This document shows, in pieces, positions 40,561 to 47,736 of a DNA stretch of 64,000 nucleotides. Positions within the stretch are counted from its first letter, which is position 1. The number at the start of each line of letters is the position of its first letter. A program made the translations under genes and the position numbers. The notes under the pieces were generated by a model, which was given only the letters and a program-made list of their open reading frames with translations, was not told the origin of the DNA and did not search any database. The stretch is from positions 62,001 to 126,000 of the forward strand of contig NZ_JAJHNP010000001.1 in assembly GCF_020819595.1 (NCBI RefSeq), written 5' to 3'. Origin of the DNA: Streptomyces barringtoniae. Its GTDB lineage: Bacteria > Actinomycetota > Actinomycetes > Streptomycetales > Streptomycetaceae.

Positions 40561-40650
40561 GTCGTAGCTGCGGGCAAGTCGGGCCTCCCCCCGTGCCTTA
40601 AGGGCCTGGGAGGACCCCCAGGAGGCACGGCTGGGCGCCGCGGCACCCCG
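40561..40650. repeat. Dispersed repeat, full copy 2 (convergent intergenic)
   Basis: About 90 bases, beginning GTCGTAGCTGCGGGCAAG and ending GCCGCGGCACCCCG, with GTGCC / GGCAC arms around an AGGACCCCCAGG core. It matches 32416-32503. It again lies between convergent genes (DUF456 and SGNH hydrolase). Confidence 0.85.
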
Positions 40651-40668
40651 CCGGCCCGGCCGGCCCCG

Positions 40669-41856
40669 TCACCGCACCGCGCCCATGGCTCCGCGCACCG
40701 TCTCGGCCACCACTGCCATCCCGGTGTCGTTGAAGTGCAGGTGGTCGCCGGGGTCGTAGGCGGGCAGGAGGCGAGTCGGGTCGGTGGGGTCGCGGAGCGC
40801 GGCGTCGGCGTCGGCGACCGCGTCGAAGATGCCGCCGGTGCGGATGAACGCGTTCACCTGCTGCCGTACCGCCTCGCGGGCGTCCGAGTAGGCGGAAAAG
40901 CCCCGGTACGGGGTGAGGGTGACGCCGACGACGCGGATGCCCCGGGCGTGGGCGCGGGCGACGAGGGTGCGGTAGGCGTCGGCGTAGGCGGTGACGTCGT
41001 CGGCCTTCGGTGTGCCCTTGATGTCGTTGATGCCCTCCAGGACGACCAGGATCCGTACCCCGGCCCGGTCGAGGGCGTCGGCGTCCAGGCGGGTGAGGGC
41101 GCTCGGTCCGGTGCCGTCGCGTAGCAAACGGTTTCCGGAGATTCCGGCGTTGAGGACTCCGAGCCGGTCCGCACGCACCCGTTCGGCGAGCCGGTCGGGC
41201 CAGCGGTGGTTGGTGTCGGGGGTGGAACCGTTTCCGTCGGTGAGGGAGTCGCCGAACGCGACGATGCTGCCCGAGGTGGTGCCGAGGACGTCGACGCCGG
41301 TGACGTAGTACCAGCGGCTGACGGTGGTGGTGTAGGCGGCGCCGCCCTCGTCGGCGGCCCGCCCCGCGCCGTCCGGGGCGACGTAGCTGGTCTGCAGGGC
41401 GGTCTGGTGGTAGGTGGCGGGTCCGTCGTCCCCGGGGGTGTACACGGTGACGAGGAGGTCGGCGGCGGCCGGGACGGGCAGCGGCACCGGGTCGGTGACC
41501 GTGTCCTGGCCGGGCGGGACGGTTGCCGTCGGGGCGCCGTGGAAGGTGGCGGTGTGCAGGGTGCCGGGCACCGCGCCGGGGCCGGTCCCCCGGCGCAGCG
41601 CCACGGTGACCGCGCCGAGCCGCAACGGCGCGGTGCCGAAACGGTTTCCGAGCCGGATGCGCACGGCCGTACCGCCGACGCTGAGGTGGACGACATTGCG
41701 GATCGCGGCGCCGGGCAGTGCGGAAGCGGTTCCCGACGGCGCGGTCTCCCAGCTGCCCGTCCAGGGCGGTGGCGCCGGCTCCGCCACGGCCGGTGCCCTC
41801 GTGCCCGGCAGCATCGCCAGCAGCAGCACCGTAAGGATCTTTCCGGCACCGGCCAT
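40669..41856 (-). CDS. Secreted SGNH/GDSL-type hydrolase
   Basis: A 395-residue protein with a signal peptide (residues 1 to about 25, cleaved near PAVAEPA). A beta-rich N-terminal domain (about 30-190) is followed by an SGNH esterase domain. The blocks are visible: GDSLTDGNG (Ser), LNAGISGNRL (Gly), GINDIKG (Asn) and DHLHFND (Asp/His). It is an extracellular esterase, probably acting on carbohydrate esters or lipids. The ATG at 41856 follows GCGGAG. It diverges from the PPOX-type gene. Confidence 0.92.
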   Translation of the reverse strand: MAGAGKILTVLLLAMLPGTRAPAVAEPAPPPWTGSWETAPSGTASALPGAAIRNVVHLSVGGTAVRIRLGNRFGTAPLRLGAVTVALRRGTGPGAVPGTLHTATFHGAPTATVPPGQDTVTDPVPLPVPAAADLLVTVYTPGDDGPATYHQTALQTSYVAPDGAGRAADEGGAAYTTTVSRWYYVTGVDVLGTTSGSIVAFGDSLTDGNGSTPDTNHRWPDRLAERVRADRLGVLNAGISGNRLLRDGTGPSALTRLDADALDRAGVRILVVLEGINDIKGTPKADDVTAYADAYRTLVARAHARGIRVVGVTLTPYRGFSAYSDAREAVRQQVNAFIRTGGIFDAVADADAALRDPTDPTRLLPAYDPGDHLHFNDTGMAVVAETVRGAMGAVR

Positions 41857-42027
41857 CTCCGCACCCGCCCTTCCCCGTTGCCCGTCGGAGCAGACCGTGC
41901 CACACGGCCGGACCCGGCCACCGCACCCTCGACGGCGGTCCACCCACTCGGCGCAACCGGGCGTAGGGCGGCGGCCCTAGGGCCTGGAGCCGATGTGCGG
42001 AGCGGGCCGGCGTGCTTGGCTGCCGTC

Positions 42028-42411
42028 ATGACCGAATTCAGCGAGGCGGAGCGCGCGTATCTGGCGTCGCAGCGGCTGGGCCGGATGGCCACGGTCGACC
42101 CGCACGGCCAGCCGCAGGCGAACCCGGTGGGCTTCGTCGTCCAGGACGACGGCACGATCCTGATCGGCGGCTACGCGATGGGGACGACGAAGAAGTGGCG
42201 CAATCTCCGGCAGAACCCGAAGGTCGCCCTGGTCGTGGACGACATCGCGAGCCTGCGGCCCTGGCGGGTGCGCGGTGTGGACATCCGCGGCGAGGCCGAA
42301 CTCCTCGTCGGGCCACACGACTTGGGCCCGCACTTGAGCGAGGAGGTGATCCGCATCCATCCCCGCCGGGTGCACAGCTGGGGTCTGGGGGAGGAGCAGG
42401 AGGAGGAGTAG
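42028..42411 (+). CDS. PPOX-class FMN/F420-dependent oxidoreductase
   Basis: A 127-residue split-barrel protein. RLGRMATVDPHGQPQANPVGF and TKKWRNLRQNPKVALVVDD are typical of the F420-dependent PPOX class. Such small proteins bind F420 or FMN and reduce assorted substrates. The C-terminus is very acidic (EEQEEE) and appears to be a repetitive GAG-rich extension of the gene. The substrate is unknown. Confidence 0.85.
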   Translation: MTEFSEAERAYLASQRLGRMATVDPHGQPQANPVGFVVQDDGTILIGGYAMGTTKKWRNLRQNPKVALVVDDIASLRPWRVRGVDIRGEAELLVGPHDLGPHLSEEVIRIHPRRVHSWGLGEEQEEE

Positions 42412-42435
42412 CAAGAGGAGTTGGCAAGCAGATTC

Positions 42436-42462
42436 CGGACGCCGAGGAGGAGTTGGCGTCCG
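42436..42462. terminator. Hairpin between convergent PPOX and ogt genes
   Basis: CGGACGCC, 11 bases, GGCGTCCG: a perfect 8-bp stem 12 bases before the ogt stop and 25 after the PPOX stop. Confidence 0.6.
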
Positions 42463-42473
42463 CCGGGCCGGGC

Positions 42474-42965
42474 CTAAGCGGTGAGCGCGCCCTCCAGGGT
42501 GAGCAGCCACACCTTCCGTTCGACTCCGCCCGCGTACCCGGTCATCGATCCGTCCGCGCCGATGACCCGGTGGCACGGGCACACGATCAGCAGGGGGTTG
42601 GCGCCGATCGCCCCGCCGACGGCGCGAACCGCCGCGCGGGAGGCCCCGATCCGCGCGGCGATCTCCCCGTAGGTGACGGTGGCGCCGTACGGCACCTCGT
42701 CCAGCGCGGCCCACACCCGCTGCCGGAACTCGGTGCCGTGCGGGCTCAACGGCAGCCGGAATTCGTTGAGTTCACCGGCAAAGTAGGCGGCGAGCTGGTC
42801 GGCGACGGCCCGGAACGGGCCGTCGTCTCGCCGCCAGCCGTCCTGCACGCTCCGCCCGCCCTTCTGCCCCGGCACGGACAGCGAGGTGAGCGCCCCGTCG
42901 GCGTCGGCGGTGAGCAGCAACCGGCCCACGGGAGCGTCGAGTCGCGTCCAGTAAACGGTTGTCAT
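42474..42965 (-). CDS. ogt: Methylated-DNA--protein-cysteine methyltransferase
   Basis: A 163-residue O6-alkylguanine-DNA alkyltransferase. The suicide motif IVCPCHRV carries the acceptor Cys131. The helix-turn-helix AARIGASRAAVRAVGGAIGANP precedes it. It removes alkyl groups from O6-guanine in one irreversible step. Its ATG overlaps the stop of the Ada/AlkA-type gene (ATGA), making a two-gene alkylation repair operon. Confidence 0.95.
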   Translation of the reverse strand: MTTVYWTRLDAPVGRLLLTADADGALTSLSVPGQKGGRSVQDGWRRDDGPFRAVADQLAAYFAGELNEFRLPLSPHGTEFRQRVWAALDEVPYGATVTYGEIAARIGASRAAVRAVGGAIGANPLLIVCPCHRVIGADGSMTGYAGGVERKVWLLTLEGALTA

Positions 42966-44374
42966 CGGTCGTTCCACTCCCCTGCAACCCGCAGATGCTG
43001 GACGGCGTACGAGCGCCAGGGCCGCCAGTCGTCGGGCACCTCCGCGCCGGGCGGGGCGACGTCGGGATCGCCGAGGGCCCGCACGCGTACGGCGGCGACG
43101 GTGGCCGGATCCATCCCCGGCAGGGCGAGCAGGGCGTCCCGCGCGTCGTCCCGGTCGGCGCCAGGGTCCAGCCGTACGGTGCCGTCGGCGAGGGCGGCGG
43201 CCAGCGCCCCCAGCGGCCCGTCCGGCTCGGCCTCGGCGAGGACGGCCGGCTCGGGGAAGAGATGGGTGAGGCTGCCGCAGGGCGCGTCGAGCACCTTGCC
43301 GTAGCGCCGCACCAGCTCCTGCGCGCCGTCCTTCCCGACCAGGGCGCGGACGGCGGCCTCCGGGGGGTCGACGGCGCCGGGCGAGCGCAGCCCGGGCCGG
43401 GCGGCGACCAGCGGGCCGAGCCGCGGGTCGGTGCCGAGCCGCTCGTCGACGGCGTACGGGTCGGCGTCGAGGTCGAACAGGCGCCGTAGCCGCTGCACCG
43501 CGGTGGTCAGGTCCCGTGGGTCGGTGAGGTGCAGCCGCGCGTCGAGCCAGCCGCCCGGACGGGTGCCGGTGCCGGTCCTCGGCTCCCGGGTGCGCTCCTC
43601 GACGGCGACGATTCCGGTCCCGTACGGCAGCCGCAGCGTACGCCGGTAGGTACGGCCGCCCGGCGCACCGGAAACCTCCTCGACACCGGTTACCGCCTCC
43701 GTCGCGAGCTGGTCGAGGACGGCGGCGGCCTGGTAGGGCCCGCGGTAGGCGAGCCGCAGCGGGATCCCGGCGCCGGGGGCGGCCCGGCGGACGCCGCGGC
43801 CCCGGGAGGCACTCCGGCCCCGGGGGGCGGCCCGCAGCTCGGTGGGCGTCGAGGCGTACACCTCCCGGACGGTGTCGTTGAACTGCCGCACGCTGGCGAA
43901 GCCGGACGCGAACGCGATCTCGGTGACCGGGAGTTCGGTGGTCTGCAGCAGCACCCGCGCGGTGTGCGCCCGCTGGGCCCGGGCGAGCGCCACGGGCCCG
44001 GCGCCGAGTTCCGCGGTGAGCTGCCGCTGGACCTGCCGCGCGCTGTAGCCGAGCCGCGCGGCGAGCCCGGCGACGCCCTCGCGGTCCACGACACCGTCCG
44101 CGATCAGCCGCATGGCCCGCCCGACGACGTCCGCCCGCACGTTCCACTCCGCCGACCCCGGCACGGCGTCCGGCCGGCACCGCCGGCAGGCCCGGAACCC
44201 GGAGCCCTGCGCGGCGGCGGCCGTCGCGAAGAACCGCACGTTGTGCCGCTTCGGCGTCACCGCCGGACAGCTGGGCCGGCAGTAGATCCCGGTGGTCTCG
44301 ACGGCGAAGAAGAAGACTCCGTCGAACCTGCCGTCCCGGCTGCGTACGGCTTCGTACCTGGTGTCCTCGTCCAT
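42962..44374 (-). CDS. Ada-N/AraC/AlkA fusion: alkylation-responsive regulator and 3-methyladenine DNA glycosylase
   Basis: A 470-residue fusion. The Ada-type zinc domain has Cys32 and Cys36 (YCRPSCP) plus Cys63 and Cys66 (CRRCRPD); Cys32 corresponds to the phosphotriester methyl acceptor. An AraC-type helix-turn-helix follows (AARLGYSARQVQRQLTAELG). The C-terminal half is an AlkA N-like domain and an HhH-GPD glycosylase with LVGKDGAQELVRRYG and LLALPGMDPATVAAVRVRAL. It senses methyl phosphotriesters, probably activates its own operon, and excises alkylated bases. Confidence 0.93.
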   Translation of the reverse strand: MDEDTRYEAVRSRDGRFDGVFFFAVETTGIYCRPSCPAVTPKRHNVRFFATAAAAQGSGFRACRRCRPDAVPGSAEWNVRADVVGRAMRLIADGVVDREGVAGLAARLGYSARQVQRQLTAELGAGPVALARAQRAHTARVLLQTTELPVTEIAFASGFASVRQFNDTVREVYASTPTELRAAPRGRSASRGRGVRRAAPGAGIPLRLAYRGPYQAAAVLDQLATEAVTGVEEVSGAPGGRTYRRTLRLPYGTGIVAVEERTREPRTGTGTRPGGWLDARLHLTDPRDLTTAVQRLRRLFDLDADPYAVDERLGTDPRLGPLVAARPGLRSPGAVDPPEAAVRALVGKDGAQELVRRYGKVLDAPCGSLTHLFPEPAVLAEAEPDGPLGALAAALADGTVRLDPGADRDDARDALLALPGMDPATVAAVRVRALGDPDVAPPGAEVPDDWRPWRSYAVQHLRVAGEWNDR

Positions 44375-44447
44375 CACGTGTTCCAGTGTGCGGCGGCGGA
44401 GGAGGCCGGGGCTAGCGGAAATCGGACATGGCGCTGAACTGGGGGGA

Positions 44448-45560
44448 CTACTTCCAGTGCCCCCGCTTGATCTCCATCGCCGCCCTCCCCTCGGCGCCCT
44501 TCCTCCTCCAGTCCCGCCGAAGCTCCGCACGCACCCGCGCATCGGTCTTGGCCACGATCCACTGGTTCTCCCGCACCAGCTTGCGGTAGCTCTCCAGCCT
44601 GCGCTGGGGGAGCTCCCCGTTCTCCACGGCGGAGCGCACCGCGCAGTCCGGTTCGGTCTGGTGGGCGCAGTCGTGGAAGCGGCACCGCTCGGCCAGTTCC
44701 TCGATCTCGGCGAACACCTGGCCGACCCCGCTCTCGGCGTCGTACAGGCCGACGCCCCGCAGCCCGGGTGTGTCGATGAGGACCCCGCCCGAGGGCAGGG
44801 TGAGCAGGTTGCGGGTGGTCGTGGTGTGCCGCCCCTTGCCGTCGACGTCCCGGGCGGCCCGTACGTCCATGACGTCCGCGCCGACGAGCGCGTTGGCCAG
44901 CGTGGACTTGCCCGCGCCGGACTGGCCGAGCAGCACGGACGTACCGGAGCCGACGAGCGCGACGAGGACGTCGAGCCCGTCGCCGTGCAGGGCGCTGACA
45001 GTGAGCACCGGCACACCGGGCGCGCTCGTCTCCACGTCCTGCACGAGGTGGGCGCGGGTGACCGGGTCCGGCACCAGGTCGGCCTTGGTGAGGACGACGA
45101 CGGGCTGTGCGCCGGACTCCCAGGCCAGGGCGAGGAAGCGTTCGATGCGGCCGAGGTCGAGGTCGACGGCGAGCGACACGGCGACGACGGCGTGGTCGAC
45201 GTTGGCGGCGAGGATCTGCCCGTCGGACCGCTTGGAGGAGGTGGAGCGCACGAAGGCGGTGCGGCGTGGCAGATACGCGCGGACGTACCGCGGATCACCG
45301 CCGGGGTCGAGCGCGACCCAGTCCCCCGTGCACACGACCTTCATCGGGTCACGGGGAACGACGAACTCGGTGTCGGCCCGGACGGTTCCGTCGGCGGTGA
45401 CGACGTCGCACTGGCCCCGGTCGACCCGTACGACACGGCCGGGCAGGAGACCCTGCTCGGCGTAGGGAGCGAACTCGGCTTCCCAGCCCTCGTCCCAGCC
45501 GTACGGGGCGAGGGGGTGCGAGGAAGGTGAGGACGAACCCGCGAGAGAAGAGAAAGACAA
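44448..45560 (-). CDS. rsgA: Ribosome small-subunit-dependent GTPase A
   Basis: A 370-residue circularly permuted GTPase with an OB fold first, then G4 (TKAD, 158-161) before G1 (GQSGAGKST, 212-220), and a C-terminal zinc motif (CRFHDCAHQTEPDC). RsgA finishes 30S maturation. The start is inferred as the TTG at 45560: GAAGGG lies 7 bases upstream and the LAPYGWDEGW family N-terminus follows. The Shine-Dalgarno lies inside the hairpin ACCCTT-GTG-AAGGGT. A 23-residue upstream ORF precedes it. A longer in-frame GTG exists at 45701 but would read through the upstream ORF with an atypical Cys-rich N-terminus. Confidence 0.92.
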   Translation of the reverse strand: MSFSSLAGSSSPSSHPLAPYGWDEGWEAEFAPYAEQGLLPGRVVRVDRGQCDVVTADGTVRADTEFVVPRDPMKVVCTGDWVALDPGGDPRYVRAYLPRRTAFVRSTSSKRSDGQILAANVDHAVVAVSLAVDLDLGRIERFLALAWESGAQPVVVLTKADLVPDPVTRAHLVQDVETSAPGVPVLTVSALHGDGLDVLVALVGSGTSVLLGQSGAGKSTLANALVGADVMDVRAARDVDGKGRHTTTTRNLLTLPSGGVLIDTPGLRGVGLYDAESGVGQVFAEIEELAERCRFHDCAHQTEPDCAVRSAVENGELPQRRLESYRKLVRENQWIVAKTDARVRAELRRDWRRKGAEGRAAMEIKRGHWK

Positions 45561-45566
45561 GGGAGG

Positions 45567-45581
45567 ACCCTTCACAAGGGT
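45567..45581 (-). promoter_or_regulatory. Hairpin sequestering the rsgA Shine-Dalgarno
   Basis: ACCCTT, GTG, AAGGGT. The 3' arm contains five of the six bases of GAAGGG, the ribosome site for the TTG at 45560. Folding would hide it. Confidence 0.6.
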
Positions 45582-45622
45582 GGCCTCGGCGCCGCGCTCA
45601 CGGGCGCGGGAGAAGAGTGAGG

Positions 45623-45694
45623 TCAGCCGGAGACCACGGAGGTGGAGTGGACGAACTTCTGGTTGCGGGCAGCGCCCATCACAGAGACAGCCAT
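45623..45694 (-). CDS. 23-residue upstream ORF (leader peptide candidate) of rsgA
   Basis: The peptide begins MAVSVMGAARNQ and ends STSVVSG. A strong GGGAGGTGT Shine-Dalgarno precedes its ATG. A homologous peptide (MAVIALGAARIQ...STSVATG) is encoded at 47623-47694 with its own GGAGGTGT site. Conserved first and last thirds with changed wobble bases suggest selection on the peptide or the RNA. It stops 62 bases before the rsgA TTG. It is probably a leader ORF that governs rsgA translation; a stand-alone small protein is also possible. It was too short for standard gene calling. Confidence 0.6.
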   Translation of the reverse strand: MAVSVMGAARNQKFVHSTSVVSG

Positions 45695-45808
45695 CGGTCA
45701 CACCTCCCGTTTCTCACCAAGCCGACAGCAGCGGCGGACAGCCACTGCGTGAAGCGGATCTCACCGTAGAGGCGGCCGCGTTCCGGCGCCACCGATTTTC
45801 CGGCGGGG

Positions 45809-45931
45809 TCACGGACCGCGCTGGTCGAGGAGCCGCATCAGGTTCCGCTTGCGCTTCTGCCTGGCACGCAGAGCGGCGAGGTACACGGTGAACGCGTCCT
45901 CGGTGCCCAGGCGTCGAGGGCAGTCGCGCAT
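45809..45931 (-). CDS. Possible 40-residue basic small protein
   Basis: ATG at 45931 to TGA at 45809. The peptide starts MRDCPRRLGTEDAFTVYLAAL and carries RQKRKRNLMRLL near its end. Third positions are mostly G or C, in line with coding sequence. The ribosome site is weak. It is unrecognised and could be spurious. Confidence 0.35.
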   Translation of the reverse strand: MRDCPRRLGTEDAFTVYLAALRARQKRKRNLMRLLDQRGP

Positions 45932-46031
45932 GCTCAACAGCACTGGGTGGACAGGGGTTGGAGGAAGCGGTCGCTGTTCAGCACATCCGAAGGGCGGCCC
46001 GCATGCAGGGCCGGCCCTCCGGATGCCCCGT

Positions 46032-47381
46032 TCAGCGGACGAAGGAGATCTCCGGGTACTTCTTGTCGGGGCCGTCGAGCAGGGTGCTGTGCTGGTGGCG
46101 CAGTTCCTTGTCGAAGAAGGCGGCGAGGTAGACGCGCTGGATCTCGATCGCGCGGTTGGGGTCGATGGTGCCGTACACCTGCTGGAGCTGGGCCGGCGTG
46201 AGTCCGAGCAGGCTCGCCTCCTGTGGCGCCATCGCCTCGTCGTCGACGAACGACACGTGCGCCGCGCCGTGGAGCTGGATGTCGACCCGGTATCCCTTCA
46301 GATGCGACCACAGCGTGCGCCACGAACCGTCGTTGTTGCGGTTGTGGGTGCCGGAGCTGAAGAGCATGAAGGGCCGGTCCAGGTCCTTGCTCGGCGCCGA
46401 GCCGAAGAACTGACCGTCCAGATTGGCGCCTGCGGCGATGCGGTGGTCGAGCTGCATGGCGGTGTCGACCGCCGCGCCGCCCAGCGAAGCGCCGAACATC
46501 CCGATGCGGGACATGTCCACGGACTTCGTCAGCCCGGTGGGGAGCCTGGCGTGGTCGACGTCCGGGTTGCCGCCCTTGGCGATCGTGGCGAGCTGGTTGA
46601 TGACGAAGTGGATGTCGGCAGCGCGCACGTTGAGCGTGTCGGAGGAGTGCGCGCCGGCCGGCATGGTGTTGACCTCGACCCGTCCGTCGGGGAACTGCAC
46701 CTCGTTGGCGTCGTGGGTGTGGTCGACGGTGACGACGAGGTAGCCGCGGCTGGCGAGGTCCTCGGCGAGCACGGTGCCCCTCGCGCGGTCCGAGTGCAGC
46801 CCGCTGGAGTACAGCAGGACGGGCAGCTTGCCGAGCTTGGTGTCGACCGGGGCGAGGACATGGCCCGCGGTCTTCGGCAACGTCACCTGTTGTGGCGTCA
46901 GGCCCTGGGAGGCGAGGAAGTGGGCGCCGGAGGCTGACGGCATCCACGGTGCCGCGTAGTGACCGCGGGTGGAGGCGGCCGGGTACCAGAACGACACCAT
47001 CAACTCGCGCGGCTTGCTGCCGGGCACGTACGGGTCCGTGCGGGACTTGTCGACGAGGTGCAGGCTGATCGTGCCCACGCCGTGGCGCCCGGTCGGCGCG
47101 GGCAGACCGAGCTGCAGGGCGGACGTGCCCGCGCGGGGCGTGACGGCCTCCGGACGGACGGCCTTGTGCTGCTTCGGCACCTCGTCGTGCTGGGGCGCCC
47201 AGGGCGCGTCGTCCTGGTCGGGCCGGTCGGGCGAGAACCCGGTGGCGGTGGGCTTGCCGGCCGTCTTCCCTGCGGCCATCGCCGGCGTCATCCCCGCACC
47301 CAGGGCGATGGCCAGCGTACCGGCCGTACCGACCGCTCTGGCGATCACTCTGCGACGGTGGCGCGGTCGACGGTGTTTCAT
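46032..47381 (-). CDS. Secreted alpha/beta hydrolase (PAF-acetylhydrolase/lipase-like)
   Basis: A 449-residue secreted protein. A twin-Arg-rich N-terminus (RRPRHRRRVIARAVG) and hydrophobic segment end near PAMAAG, suggesting a signal peptide, possibly Tat-type. The nucleophile elbow is FGASLGG; ANLDGQF and GAAHVSFVDD probably provide Asp and His. The fold and spacing match platelet-activating-factor acetylhydrolase-like lipases and esterases. The ATG at 47381 follows AAAGGGG. It lies between the two copies of the rsgA leader block, so it may have been inserted or trapped by that rearrangement. Confidence 0.88.
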   Translation of the reverse strand: MKHRRPRHRRRVIARAVGTAGTLAIALGAGMTPAMAAGKTAGKPTATGFSPDRPDQDDAPWAPQHDEVPKQHKAVRPEAVTPRAGTSALQLGLPAPTGRHGVGTISLHLVDKSRTDPYVPGSKPRELMVSFWYPAASTRGHYAAPWMPSASGAHFLASQGLTPQQVTLPKTAGHVLAPVDTKLGKLPVLLYSSGLHSDRARGTVLAEDLASRGYLVVTVDHTHDANEVQFPDGRVEVNTMPAGAHSSDTLNVRAADIHFVINQLATIAKGGNPDVDHARLPTGLTKSVDMSRIGMFGASLGGAAVDTAMQLDHRIAAGANLDGQFFGSAPSKDLDRPFMLFSSGTHNRNNDGSWRTLWSHLKGYRVDIQLHGAAHVSFVDDEAMAPQEASLLGLTPAQLQQVYGTIDPNRAIEIQRVYLAAFFDKELRHQHSTLLDGPDKKYPEISFVR

Positions 47382-47499
47382 GGGACCCCTTTGTTGTGCA
47401 GCGTTCGAGGAACTGGCGATCGGATTGCGCACCCGTACCGCCACAGTGGCCTACGGATTTCGGGCCGCCGGCGTTCACCGCGGCAGCGGGCGGAACGAG

Positions 47500-47568
47500 C
47501 AGCCGGACCAAGCGACTCGTCCCAGCCATAGGGAGCCAGGGCGGCGGACCAGCAGAGGTGGAAGTCAA
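47500..47568 (-). pseudogene. Truncated, frameshifted 5' end of a second rsgA
   Basis: After the second leader block, a TTG at 47568 corresponds to the rsgA start. The codons for LAPYGWDE are present but in a different frame because of a length change. Similarity ends by about 47500. No GTPase domain follows. Confidence 0.7.
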
Positions 47569-47713
47569 GGGAGACCCTTGCCAAGGGTGGCCCCGGGCAG
47601 GCGCGTTCGGCGCGCGGTGGGTTCAGCCGGTGGCCACGGAGGTGGACTTGATGGATCCCTGGATGCGGGCAGCACCCAGCGCAATGACAGCCATCGGTCG
47701 ACACCTCCTCGTC
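47518..47713 (-). repeat. Duplicated block, copy 2: upstream ORF, hairpin and rsgA start
   Basis: Homologous to 45491-45713 on the same strand. It carries the second peptide ORF (47623-47694) and the hairpin ACCCTT-GGC-AAGGGT (47574-47588), whose loop differs but whose stem is unchanged. Confidence 0.85.
47623..47694 (-). CDS. 23-residue ORF homologous to the rsgA leader peptide
   Basis: Begins MAVIALGAARIQ and ends STSVATG, with GAGGAGGTGT 8 bases upstream. It keeps the length, start context, GAAR and STSV elements of the rsgA leader ORF. The ORF is intact even though its downstream rsgA is destroyed, which argues for recent duplication or for independent function. Confidence 0.55.
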   Translation of the reverse strand: MAVIALGAARIQGSIKSTSVATG

Positions 47714-47736
47714 GATGCGTTTTCCGTACGGCGTGC

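Larger units (their letters stand above)
45491..45713 (-). repeat. Duplicated block, copy 1: upstream ORF, hairpin and rsgA start
   Basis: Aligns with 47518-47713. Shared elements in order (minus strand): GGAGGTGT Shine-Dalgarno, peptide ORF, ACCCTT-N3-AAGGGT hairpin, CTCCCTTG, and the codons for APYGWDE. Confidence 0.85.

Noticed and set aside
44448..45701. RsgA starting at the GTG at 45701
   Set aside because: It would add a Cys-rich N-terminus unlike the family and read through the upstream ORF in another frame. The TTG at 45560 has a proper Shine-Dalgarno.
45623..47694. Exact 2,000-base spacing between the two peptide ORFs as a meaningful period
   Set aside because: Start and stop coordinates differ by exactly 2,000, but the intervening sequence is unrelated genes. 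One pair of copies gives no basis for a period.
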